Assembly: GCF_000582685.1 (NCBI RefSeq)
Contig: NZ_KK073768.1
Span: 529,469-576,313 of the forward strand
Length of the DNA stretch: 46,845 bases
Reading direction: 5' to 3'
DNA from: [Scytonema hofmanni] UTEX 2349
GTDB lineage: Bacteria > Cyanobacteriota > Cyanobacteriia > Cyanobacteriales > Nostocaceae
The position numbers were made by a program, and so were the translations under genes. The notes beneath the pieces are model-generated. The model was not told the DNA's origin and ran no database searches. It saw only the letters and a program-made list of their open reading frames with translations. Positions 8,843 through 16,807 of the stretch are shown here, piece after piece. Position 1 is the stretch's first letter. Every line of letters begins with the position of its first letter.

Positions 8843-9970
8843 ATGGCTCAAACTTTAACGCAGAATCAGGGGGGAATGGCGGCTTTTGAGTCGCTTGATG
8901 TGGAACTACATGATGTTTTTAAGTTTTTTAACTTTGAAGCAGCTGTACACGGTATCAATTTGGATGTGAAACGGGGAGAATTTTTTAGTATTCTCGGTCC
9001 ATCCGGTTGCGGCAAAACAACTACACTCCGTTTAATTGCTGGGTTTGAAAGGATAGATGCTGGCAAGCTATTAATTCAGGGTCAGTATATGACTAATGTC
9101 CCTGCTTACCGGCGACCTGTAAATACTGTATTTCAAAGTTACGCTCTATTCAACCACTTAAATGTGTGGGATAACATCGCTTTCGGTCTGCGTTTACGGA
9201 AATTGCGCTTTTCAGAAATTGAAAGTCGAGTTAAAGATGCTTTAAAGCTAGTGAAAATGGAAAGTTTGCGATCGCGCTTTCCCAATCAATTATCAGGTGG
9301 TCAACAACAAAGGGTAGCATTAGCGCGGGCATTAGTCAACCGTCCCGCAGTGCTGTTGCTAGATGAACCTTTGGGAGCCTTAGATTTAAAACTGCGTAAA
9401 GAAATGCAGGTTGAACTATCGAATTTACACAAAAATTTGGGGTTGACCTTCATCATGGTGACACATGACCAAGAAGAAGCGCTATCTTTGAGCGATCGCA
9501 TTGCAGTCATGAATCAAGGCAAAATTGAACAAATTGGCACTCCCAGTCAAATTTACGAACATCCTCGAACACCGTTTGTTGCTGATTTTATTGGTGATAC
9601 CAATTTATTCAGCGGTGAAATCGCAGCAGTAGACCCAGAAAGCGTGCGAATTATCACAAAATCAGGACTTTCAATTGTTGTCAACCGCTTTGAAGATACA
9701 CCAACTGAATTATCTCAAGCAGTGATAGTGAGTGTGCGTCCAGAAAAAATTCAACTCTCACTTTATCCACCAAATTTGCCGACTAATTGCTTTGAAGGAC
9801 GACTTGTTAACGTCATGTATTTGGGAAAGAGCGTTAATTACGTTGTGGAATTAACCAATGGCATCACTATCACTGTTTTGCAGCCTAATACCTTTGGCAG
9901 CTTACCAGACCGTGACAAACCTATTTACGTCTGGTGGTCAGAAACTGACTGTTTAGCTATTAGTCCATAG
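8843..9970 (+). CDS. potA: Polyamine-type ABC transporter ATP-binding protein PotA
   Basis: A 375-residue ATPase of the spermidine/putrescine (or related cation) importer. Walker A is GPSGCGKTT at 52-60, the signature LSGGQQQR at 150-157, Walker B LLLDEPL at 171-177 and the switch histidine H208 in VTHDQEEA. The C-terminal TOBE domain runs from about 285 to 370. An N-terminal stretch of about 20 residues before the ABC core is poorly conserved. It is followed after 30 bp by the binding-protein gene, in the order potA-potD-potB, so the three form an operon. The substrate is inferred from the family; thiamine, iron or other small cations cannot be excluded. Confidence 0.9.
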   Translation: MAQTLTQNQGGMAAFESLDVELHDVFKFFNFEAAVHGINLDVKRGEFFSILGPSGCGKTTTLRLIAGFERIDAGKLLIQGQYMTNVPAYRRPVNTVFQSYALFNHLNVWDNIAFGLRLRKLRFSEIESRVKDALKLVKMESLRSRFPNQLSGGQQQRVALARALVNRPAVLLLDEPLGALDLKLRKEMQVELSNLHKNLGLTFIMVTHDQEEALSLSDRIAVMNQGKIEQIGTPSQIYEHPRTPFVADFIGDTNLFSGEIAAVDPESVRIITKSGLSIVVNRFEDTPTELSQAVIVSVRPEKIQLSLYPPNLPTNCFEGRLVNVMYLGKSVNYVVELTNGITITVLQPNTFGSLPDRDKPIYVWWSETDCLAISP

Positions 9971-9995
9971 TATTGACCATTGACCATTAATTATT
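9968..9995. repeat. Short heptamer repeat TTGACCA between potA and potD
   Basis: Two copies of TTGACCA followed by TTAATTATTAA in the 30-bp potA-potD spacer. No clear Shine-Dalgarno sequence is seen for potD. Confidence 0.6.
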
Positions 9996-10000
9996 AACAA

Positions 10001-11086
10001 ATGACTAAAAGAAGAGACTTTTTAAAAGGAGTTGCAGCACTTTCTAGTTTATCTTTGACTGGTTGTGGCTGGAGACTTGCCCAAGTGCGAGCTAATTCTA
10101 CCAGTAAAGGTTCCCGTGACCAATTATATATCTATACCTGGACACAATATACCGATCCAGAATTGCTGCAAAGTTTTACTAATCAACTCGGCGTGAAAGT
10201 GCTTGCAGATGTGTATGATTCCAATGATGTGATGCTCGCTAAGTTGCAAGCTAGTGGTGGTGGGACTTACAGCGCGATTTACCCATCAGACTACATGGTG
10301 CAGAAGATGATTGACTTGGGCTTGTTAGCAGAAATAAAACGCGATCGCTTGATTGGTTTCGATAATTTGTTTCCCCAATTTCAAAATCCCAGTTACGATC
10401 CCAACAACCGCTATAGTATCCCCTTCAATTGGGGCACAACTGGCTTACTTTATAATTCAGAAATACTCAACCCTGCACCAGAAGATTGGGACTATCTTTG
10501 GCAGAATCAAAAGCAATTATCAAAGCGAATGACATTACTAAATGATGTGAGAGAAGTAATGGGCGCAGCTTTGAAAATGCTAGGTTATTCCTTCAACTCA
10601 AAAAACGAAAGTGAAATCAAACAAGCTTATGAAAAATTGAAATCTCTGAAACCAGCGATCGCTGCTTTTGATACTGATGCATGGCGCAATCAAATTTTGG
10701 CAGGGGATTTAATATTGGCAATGTGTTACTCAGCAGATGCGGTAAAAATGACTAAAGAAAACCCTAAACTTAAATATGTAGCTCCCCGCAGTGGCTCTTC
10801 GTTATGGACTGATACAATTGTAATTCCCAAAACAGCCCCAAATATAGATGGAGCTTATGCATGGATTAACTTTCTCTTACAACCAAAAGTAGCCGCACAA
10901 ATCAGTGAACGTTTAAGCGTTGCCACCCCCAATCGCGCCGGATTTGAGCAATTATCAAAAAGTTTACAGAACAATACAACTTTATTTCCTCCAAAGTCTG
11001 TTTTAGAGAAGTGCGAACGCGGGATTCCTTTGGGAAAATTTGAAGAAGTTTACGAACGCTACTGGACACAATTAACCAGCGGCTAA
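10001..11086 (+). CDS. potD: Polyamine-type ABC transporter substrate-binding lipoprotein PotD
   Basis: Extracellular solute-binding protein of the PotD/PotF family, 361 residues. The N-terminus has a twin-arginine motif (K-R4-R5-D-F-L-K) and a lipobox L19-T-G-C22. It is therefore predicted to be exported folded by the Tat route and lipid-anchored at C22. The mature part shows LYIYTWTQYTDPELLQSF, the usual first strand of PotD proteins, and the acidic ligand-pocket region (YPSDYMV, YNSEI, CYSADA). It captures polyamine-like substrates in the periplasm and hands them to PotB and its partner permease. It is in operon with potA and potB. Confidence 0.88.
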   Translation: MTKRRDFLKGVAALSSLSLTGCGWRLAQVRANSTSKGSRDQLYIYTWTQYTDPELLQSFTNQLGVKVLADVYDSNDVMLAKLQASGGGTYSAIYPSDYMVQKMIDLGLLAEIKRDRLIGFDNLFPQFQNPSYDPNNRYSIPFNWGTTGLLYNSEILNPAPEDWDYLWQNQKQLSKRMTLLNDVREVMGAALKMLGYSFNSKNESEIKQAYEKLKSLKPAIAAFDTDAWRNQILAGDLILAMCYSADAVKMTKENPKLKYVAPRSGSSLWTDTIVIPKTAPNIDGAYAWINFLLQPKVAAQISERLSVATPNRAGFEQLSKSLQNNTTLFPPKSVLEKCERGIPLGKFEEVYERYWTQLTSG

Positions 11087-11104
11087 AATAGTTAGGATTT
11101 AATG

Positions 11105-11168
11105 CAACAACTACCACCTAACAACTAGCAACTAGCAACTAACAACTACCAGCTAACAACTAACAAAC
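11105..11168. repeat. Heptamer short tandem repeat (CAACTAR) between potD and potB
   Basis: About nine degenerate copies of CAACTAG/CAACTAA/CAACTAC fill most of the 90-bp spacer. Its position between two genes of one operon means it is transcribed. It could affect the translation of potB or the mRNA stability. Confidence 0.85.
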
Positions 11169-11176
11169 TCAATTTT

Positions 11177-12094
11177 GTGCCTACCCAAACTCGTCGTTCT
11201 CAACTAAATTCGTCAAGCGATATCGCTCAATTGCCAAAAGCGCATCGCTCAAATTTTAACTGGTTGCAACCCTTGGTATTACTTGCACCATCTGGCATTT
11301 GGTTGTTAATTTTGCTAGTTTTACCCACACTGATAATTTTTGAATTAAGTTTAGTACCGAATATTAGACCGGGAGATTTAGTAAATCCGAGTGGATTCGC
11401 TAATTATATTCGGATATTTGACCCACTTTATCTACAAGTAATTAAACGATCGCTTTTTTTGGCGATCGCCACAACAATAATTTGTTTAATTTTCGGTTTA
11501 CCCGTAGCCTATTGGATTGCTCAAATAGCACCGAAACGCTGGCGAAATTTACTTTTATTAGGCTTTGTCTTACCTTTGTGGACTTCTTCTTTACTTCGTT
11601 CTTACGCTTGGATTACAATTCTCCGTCCTACTGGTTTACTTAACAGTATCCTCAGCAATTTGGGTTTGCCTACTTTAGATTTATTAAACCAAGATTCGGC
11701 AGTATTAATTGGTATGAGTTATGGATTGCTGCCATATATGGTTTTAATTTTATATGCCTCTTTAGAAAAACTAGACAAACGCTTGTTAGAAGCCGCAGCA
11801 GATTTAGGCGCAAATCCTGTGCAAGCTTTTTGGCAAGTGACTGTACCGCAAACGTTGCCAGGAATTGCTGCTGGTTCAATGTTAGTATTTATAACCGGAT
11901 TGGGAGATTTTGTCGATCCAGAATTACTCGGTGGTGCTTCGAGTATGACAGCCGCAAGATTGATTTATAACCAATTTCTCGGATCTACCCAAAATTGGGG
12001 CTTTGGTTCAGCTTTGAGTATGGCAATAATTTTAGTTGTTAGTGTTGCGATCGCGCTTTTAATTAAGTTTGGTGATGCTGCACCAAAGCGATAA
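11177..12094 (+). CDS. potB: Polyamine-type ABC transporter permease PotB
   Basis: Inner-membrane permease subunit, 305 residues, six predicted helices. The cytoplasmic EAA loop that docks on the ATPase is visible as EAAADLGANPVQAFWQVTVP. The start is a GTG at 11177. The usual partner potC is absent: the next gene is on the other strand and unrelated. Either the second permease is encoded elsewhere, or PotB works as a homodimer. The length is normal, so it is not a PotB-PotC fusion. Confidence 0.87.
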   Translation: MPTQTRRSQLNSSSDIAQLPKAHRSNFNWLQPLVLLAPSGIWLLILLVLPTLIIFELSLVPNIRPGDLVNPSGFANYIRIFDPLYLQVIKRSLFLAIATTIICLIFGLPVAYWIAQIAPKRWRNLLLLGFVLPLWTSSLLRSYAWITILRPTGLLNSILSNLGLPTLDLLNQDSAVLIGMSYGLLPYMVLILYASLEKLDKRLLEAAADLGANPVQAFWQVTVPQTLPGIAAGSMLVFITGLGDFVDPELLGGASSMTAARLIYNQFLGSTQNWGFGSALSMAIILVVSVAIALLIKFGDAAPKR

Positions 12095-12165
12095 AAATTT
12101 TAAATTCAAACGAACTGCACTACTATCGTAGAGTTTACAATTGATCTGACCAATACATCAATAAG

Positions 12166-12621
12166 CTACTGAATAGATTGCCAATCTAACGCTGTGATAA
12201 ACTGGGACAGATGCGCTACGTTAGTTGTTGCAACAATTACCTCTGTTGTTCCATCACAGAGAAGAAGACGAGCTTGAGCAGACAAAATAACGTCCCCATC
12301 CAATGCTTTGTCATCCGCAGTAGGTTGTCCAGATTGTCTTGCTTCCGCCCAAAGGGTTGCAGCTAGCAACATTGTATCTGTCTGAATCGAAACATATTCG
12401 AGAGTTTGTTTTAAATTGTCAAGCCGACGCAAGCTCCGTAACAGACCTGCGCGAAGGAGTTCACGGCGCACTTCATAATCTGCAATTTCGGGGATGGCAA
12501 CCCTTTCCCCTTGTCGCAGGAGTAGTTTTAGCCACAGTTGACAATCAAGAGGAATACCTTGGGCTTTGGGATTTGTTACCATCCCCAGTGGACCAGAATC
12601 TAATAAAATCAAACGACTCAT
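12166..12621 (-). CDS. PIN-domain protein, VapC-like toxin
   Basis: A 151-residue protein with the PIN-nuclease layout: early acidic residue D8 in LLDSGPLG, a central Glu in PEIADYEVRREL, and late acidic residues in DKALDGDVILSAQ. PIN proteins cleave RNA using metal ions; in toxin-antitoxin pairs they act on tRNA, rRNA or mRNA. Its ATG overlaps the stop of the upstream gene by ATGA, so the two are translationally coupled and form a typical antitoxin-toxin pair. The terminal acidic cluster is somewhat divergent from canonical VapC. Confidence 0.78.
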   Translation of the reverse strand: MSRLILLDSGPLGMVTNPKAQGIPLDCQLWLKLLLRQGERVAIPEIADYEVRRELLRAGLLRSLRRLDNLKQTLEYVSIQTDTMLLAATLWAEARQSGQPTADDKALDGDVILSAQARLLLCDGTTEVIVATTNVAHLSQFITALDWQSIQ

Positions 12622-12920
12622 GGGAATAAGGGTCGGTTGGACAACCGATCTTCGTCAAGAGCAGTTCTCAGAAATTCCCAAGCTTGCTGATGCTCAGAGG
12701 CATCTTCGTTGTCATCAAGCCAAGAGTCTAACAGGTCGATCGCCGCTTGATTTTTCCGTGCTTCCTCGGCATTGATAACAGATGGGGCAGTTGATGGAAT
12801 TTTTTGTCGAAACTGGCGCAAGGTATCCAGTAAGTCAGCCCAGTACTCTCTGGGTGTTGCTTCAATTTCATGAAGCAGCAATTCGAGAGAAGTCGAAGGC
12901 GAGCTAGAACGGTCTGCCAC
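12618..12920 (-). CDS. Putative antitoxin paired with PIN protein
   Basis: A 100-residue, acidic protein whose stop codon overlaps the start of the PIN-domain gene by four bases. It has a helical N-terminus (LELLLHEIEATPREYWADLLDTLRQF) and a C-terminal helix rich in acidic residues (LDSWLDDNEDASEHQQAW). No DNA-binding domain is obvious. It is named antitoxin from position and size only; similar small proteins precede PIN genes in many cyanobacteria. Confidence 0.65.
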   Translation of the reverse strand: MADRSSSPSTSLELLLHEIEATPREYWADLLDTLRQFRQKIPSTAPSVINAEEARKNQAAIDLLDSWLDDNEDASEHQQAWEFLRTALDEDRLSNRPLFP

Positions 12921-13037
12921 GATACAAAAATTGACGTTAGAAACTACAGTCTAATTTTAACTCAGCCCCTTAACTCTCGCCGGTTGAAGTGTACAGGCGT
13001 TGTTGTGCCAGGGCAAACGCACCTTGTCCAGTTTTGT

Positions 13038-16000
13038 TTAAGTCCCGTTATGCATAACTAATTGAGGCAAACTATTACTATCTCTGTTAATAGCCTCGAT
13101 AGTAGAGAGAAAGTCCTTTTCCAGGTAAGGCTTGGTTAAATAAGCATTTGCGCCTAATGCTTGTGCCAGTTGGCGATGTTTTTCTGCACTGCGAGAAGTA
13201 AGAACTAGTACAGGTTTTTTTAGCAATTTTGGGTCTTTACGGATATTACTTAACAACTCAAAACCATTCATTCGCGGCATTTCCAGATCGGAAATTACAA
13301 CCTGAATTTCCGGATGCTGCTGCAACTGTTCTAAAGCTTCTACACCGTTTTCGGCTTGTAATACACAGTAGCCAGCTTTTTGCAAGGTTAAAGAGAGGGT
13401 TTGACGCAGACTAATTGCGTCATCTACTACTAAAACTAGTTTTGGTGAGTTGCCACTTACCCCTTGAGATTGACTTGTAGCAGATGGGTTAAGTAGTGCT
13501 GTGGATTGAACAGTTAAATCCAACAGAGGCAAGGCTTCTTTTTTTGACAAATGCGCTCTTTGCAGGGTCATGACATCAAGCGTTGCTTGCATTTCACCAG
13601 ACTTGAGCAGCAAAGCACCATCAATTACTAAAATGAGGCTACCATTCGCCAAGCGACTGCAACCATAAACATATTTAGGGGGAGCGATCGCATTTCCTAA
13701 AGGTCTGATCACCAACTCTTGTTCACCAATTATTTGGTCAACTTCTAAACCGAAAAGTTCTTGATTTCGGCGTAACAAAAGTACAGGATTAGTCTTTACT
13801 TTTGTCTCCAAGGTTGTTGATTGATTATGTATTGTGTTAGCGCTGACCAACGAACCATTATAGGAGATTAACTCTGAAAGTTGACGCAGGCTGACCATCT
13901 GTTCATTCTTGCTTGTATTCCAGTGTAAGACTTTTTTCCCTTCAAATTCCTTTATTTGTTCAGCAGAGGGAATGAATATTTTTTCGATACTGTCTAATAG
14001 CAAGGCATAAACAGCACTACCCGCTTGAACTAACATTAATCGGTCAGTAGTCATAGAAAAAGGAATTTTGAGTGTAAAAATTGTTCCTTGCTTAGGCAAT
14101 GATTGAACTGAGATTTCGCCATTGAGCGCTTGTAATTGAGAGCGTACAATGTCCAATCCCATACCGCGTCCAGAAATTTCATTTACCTTACTAGCAGTGG
14201 TAAATCCTGGTGCAAATATCAGTTCTAATAAAACTGATTTAGTAGAGTTAGAAGTATAGTCTCCAGCTTTATCGTCAGCGGATATAATATCTAATTCAAT
14301 CGCTTTATTATGAACTTTTTCTAAGTTCAAACCTTCACCATCATCACGGACTTCAATAATAGTTTGACTACCTTGATGATAAGCACAAATTTCAATTACA
14401 CCTTGTTCGGGTTTTTTGCGATCGCGTCGAACTTCCGCAGGTTCAATCCCGTGATCAAAAGCATTACGTACCAAGTGCAATAAAGGATCGTATAGCTTTT
14501 CAGCGATCGCTTTATCTACCAGCACTTCGGTGCCAGTGAATTTCAATTCTACAATTTTGCCATACACATTTCCCATGTTTTGTACCATCTGGGGAAAGCG
14601 ATTGAGGACATTGCCTAAAGGCAACATTCGCGCTTCCACCAGGTTATCAATAATACCCAATATCAAGCGCTGTTTTTTATCGTGAATTTGCACGGATTGC
14701 TTGAGAAGTAAGTCAAGAGACTCAGTACTTTCTTGTAGTTGCAACGTCTCTTCTAAAGCTAAGTGCAACATCAGATGAAATTCTGTATATTCATCCATTT
14801 CCAGAGAGTCAAAGTCCACAGATGCAAAATTTTGTCTGTTTTGTAACGGGAATTTTTGCTTTTGTAGTGGCAGATCGCGTAATTGCTCTAAACTTGTTTG
14901 ATGTGCAAGGATTTGCTGGCATAATTGCTCAATTTTTTCTTTGAGTTGTTCATCCTGCAAAGTCCGTTGTTGTTGGTAAATCAGCAATTCTCCTGCCAGA
15001 TAGTTGAGTCGTTGTAGTCCGTCTACATCTACTCGTACAAATGATCGTTGCCGAGAATTGTTATTGGCTAAATGCTGAGATTTTTCTTCTATTTCCTGAG
15101 AAATTTCCGTACTAGGATTAGGAATATCCGACTGCTGACTTAGGGCTAATAATTCAGCATTTTCTGAATAAACATCAGTGTTAACTTCTTCAGGTTGCGT
15201 TGCCACAAATTCATGAGAAAAAGTTGGGGTAATTTCTTCTCCCCATATTGTCTCTAATAAATCTGTTGTTTTAGCTAATGAAGGGGTATATATCTCTTTA
15301 ATTTCTAGCAGATTTTGTAACTTGGGAATATCAATACAATCCCTTTTGGGACTAGTTATAGGAGGGTGTTTTTTATATTCTTTTGCTAATTTCCTAATTT
15401 CCTTTTGCAAGGTTTCGATTAGTAAAATGTCATCATTCCAGTACTGAAATTTAGCAAGAGCAAGGAGGATTGTTAAAATTACACCTTGGCGATAAATGCA
15501 AATGCTCTGGCTATCTTCTTCATCTTGCAGAAAATCAAAAAAATTATTTAGCCAATTTTCTAGATATGTGACTGGATTTTCTACCTCAGACTTAGGAATA
15601 AGTAAAGCTAAACATAGTTCTTTTTCTGGTATCTCAAGCTTGTGATTAAACCATCCTAAAATGTAGCGGATTACTTTTAAATAAAACTTGGCTTCTGCTG
15701 GTTGTAAAGGCTTATTTTTCTTGTTGTCTTTTTGCGTTAAAAATTTGTATAATTCTTGAATTTCGCTTCTTAGAGGTGTGATAGCAACCGATGTCGTAGG
15801 AGAGTTTGTCGCGAATGTAACAGATGATTGATCTGTGGGACTCAAAGATAACTCATCCGTTACGTTTGCCAATAATGATAATTTTTGCAAGGCTGGGGAA
15901 GGTTCTCCACCACGAGTGCGATCGCCTCCAAGCACTGCTTCTTGTGACTGCTGCAAATCTGCAAGGGCAATTTCTGCAATCTGCTGCACTTGGGTGGGGT

Positions 16001-16655
16001 TTACTTCTAGCGCAGTCAGGATTGTTTGGGCAAGTTCTACCAATCCAGGTAAGTTTAAAGATTCTGCTAAACCCAAAAATACCTCAGCCTCAGAGCGCAA
16101 AAAATTAATGAATTCGGTATCATCTGGGGGATTTTTAATGGCTTCAGCGATACTTTCTAAGCGTTGCACTACTCCCGCTTCAAAGATGGATTGGACAATA
16201 TCAAATCCCAATTCCGAGGAAGTGGGAATATAAGTTTCAGCACCAAAAGCATCACCAAGTTTTTCTTGCAACTGTGCAAAAACTGAAGCCGCTCGCTGAA
16301 GCAGTTCCTCATGATTAACAGTACCTTTTGTAAGTTCTGCGGTTACTGCGAGATGAAGACATTCATAAGCTTGCAGTAAGAGTGTTTGGAACTCATGATT
16401 AATCACCACATCTGGGCTATACAGAGCTTGAAACACATCTTCTAAAGAATGGGCTATCGTCTGAATCACCTCTAGCCCAACGTTAGCAGAGCCGCCTTTA
16501 AGTGTATGAGTTGCCCGCATCAAATTATGAATTTTAGCAGTGCTATAACCCTCCAAAAAGTTAAACAGTTCTTGCTCAATAGTTTGCAATAATTCTGGGG
16601 CTTCTGCTAAAAAATAAATGTAACCTTGTTTGCGAATTTCCGCTTCTGTAATCAT
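13038..16655 (-). CDS. pixL: CheA-type hybrid histidine kinase (PixL-like)
   Basis: Central kinase of the phototaxis signalling chain, 1205 residues. An N-terminal Hpt domain has the phosphorylated H50 in MRATHTLKGGSANVG. A long, poorly conserved linker of about 400 residues follows. Then come a dimerisation region and the HATPase domain with HLVRNAFDHGIEP (N box), VRDDGEGLN (G1) and GRGMGLDIV (G2). A CheW-like domain and a C-terminal receiver with phospho-acceptor D1123 in VVISDLEMPRMNG end the protein. This is the layout of Synechocystis PixL and of PilL-type kinases controlling type IV pili. It is the last gene of the pix operon, 152 bp after pixJ. A HIP1-containing peptide, GGDRTRGGEPS, in the linker looks like a small insertion. 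Confidence 0.85.
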   Translation of the reverse strand: MITEAEIRKQGYIYFLAEAPELLQTIEQELFNFLEGYSTAKIHNLMRATHTLKGGSANVGLEVIQTIAHSLEDVFQALYSPDVVINHEFQTLLLQAYECLHLAVTAELTKGTVNHEELLQRAASVFAQLQEKLGDAFGAETYIPTSSELGFDIVQSIFEAGVVQRLESIAEAIKNPPDDTEFINFLRSEAEVFLGLAESLNLPGLVELAQTILTALEVNPTQVQQIAEIALADLQQSQEAVLGGDRTRGGEPSPALQKLSLLANVTDELSLSPTDQSSVTFATNSPTTSVAITPLRSEIQELYKFLTQKDNKKNKPLQPAEAKFYLKVIRYILGWFNHKLEIPEKELCLALLIPKSEVENPVTYLENWLNNFFDFLQDEEDSQSICIYRQGVILTILLALAKFQYWNDDILLIETLQKEIRKLAKEYKKHPPITSPKRDCIDIPKLQNLLEIKEIYTPSLAKTTDLLETIWGEEITPTFSHEFVATQPEEVNTDVYSENAELLALSQQSDIPNPSTEISQEIEEKSQHLANNNSRQRSFVRVDVDGLQRLNYLAGELLIYQQQRTLQDEQLKEKIEQLCQQILAHQTSLEQLRDLPLQKQKFPLQNRQNFASVDFDSLEMDEYTEFHLMLHLALEETLQLQESTESLDLLLKQSVQIHDKKQRLILGIIDNLVEARMLPLGNVLNRFPQMVQNMGNVYGKIVELKFTGTEVLVDKAIAEKLYDPLLHLVRNAFDHGIEPAEVRRDRKKPEQGVIEICAYHQGSQTIIEVRDDGEGLNLEKVHNKAIELDIISADDKAGDYTSNSTKSVLLELIFAPGFTTASKVNEISGRGMGLDIVRSQLQALNGEISVQSLPKQGTIFTLKIPFSMTTDRLMLVQAGSAVYALLLDSIEKIFIPSAEQIKEFEGKKVLHWNTSKNEQMVSLRQLSELISYNGSLVSANTIHNQSTTLETKVKTNPVLLLRRNQELFGLEVDQIIGEQELVIRPLGNAIAPPKYVYGCSRLANGSLILVIDGALLLKSGEMQATLDVMTLQRAHLSKKEALPLLDLTVQSTALLNPSATSQSQGVSGNSPKLVLVVDDAISLRQTLSLTLQKAGYCVLQAENGVEALEQLQQHPEIQVVISDLEMPRMNGFELLSNIRKDPKLLKKPVLVLTSRSAEKHRQLAQALGANAYLTKPYLEKDFLSTIEAINRDSNSLPQLVMHNGT

Positions 16656-16675
16656 AAGTGAAAAATTTAATTTGA

Positions 16676-16806
16676 AAAAGGGACTGGGGACACAGGATTA
16701 GGAATTAGGGACTGGGGACACAGGATTATTGTTCGTGGATTCAGACCCCAACCAAGTTTTAAAGAAAACTCTTCCTAGTCCCTAGTCCCTAGTCCCTAGT
16801 CCCTCG
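16676..16806. repeat. Tandem repeats between pixJ and pixL
   Basis: GACTGGGGACACAGGATTA occurs twice, 28 bp apart (16682 and 16710). On the other side lie four copies of the heptamer CCTAGTC up to the pixJ stop codon. GGGACTGG on one side and CCTAGTCC on the other give an imperfect inverted pairing. Because the two genes are in the same operon, the repeat is transcribed and may act as a processing or attenuation site. Confidence 0.8.
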
Positions 16807-16807
16807 T

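Noticed and set aside
11105..11168. Possible CRISPR-like array
   Set aside because: The repeat unit is seven bases with no spacers, so it is a short tandem repeat.
15900..15930. HIP1-containing stretch in pixL encoding GGDRTRGGEPS as a mobile insertion
   Set aside because: It looks like a repeat-derived peptide but is not palindromic enough and has no second copy in the window to prove it.
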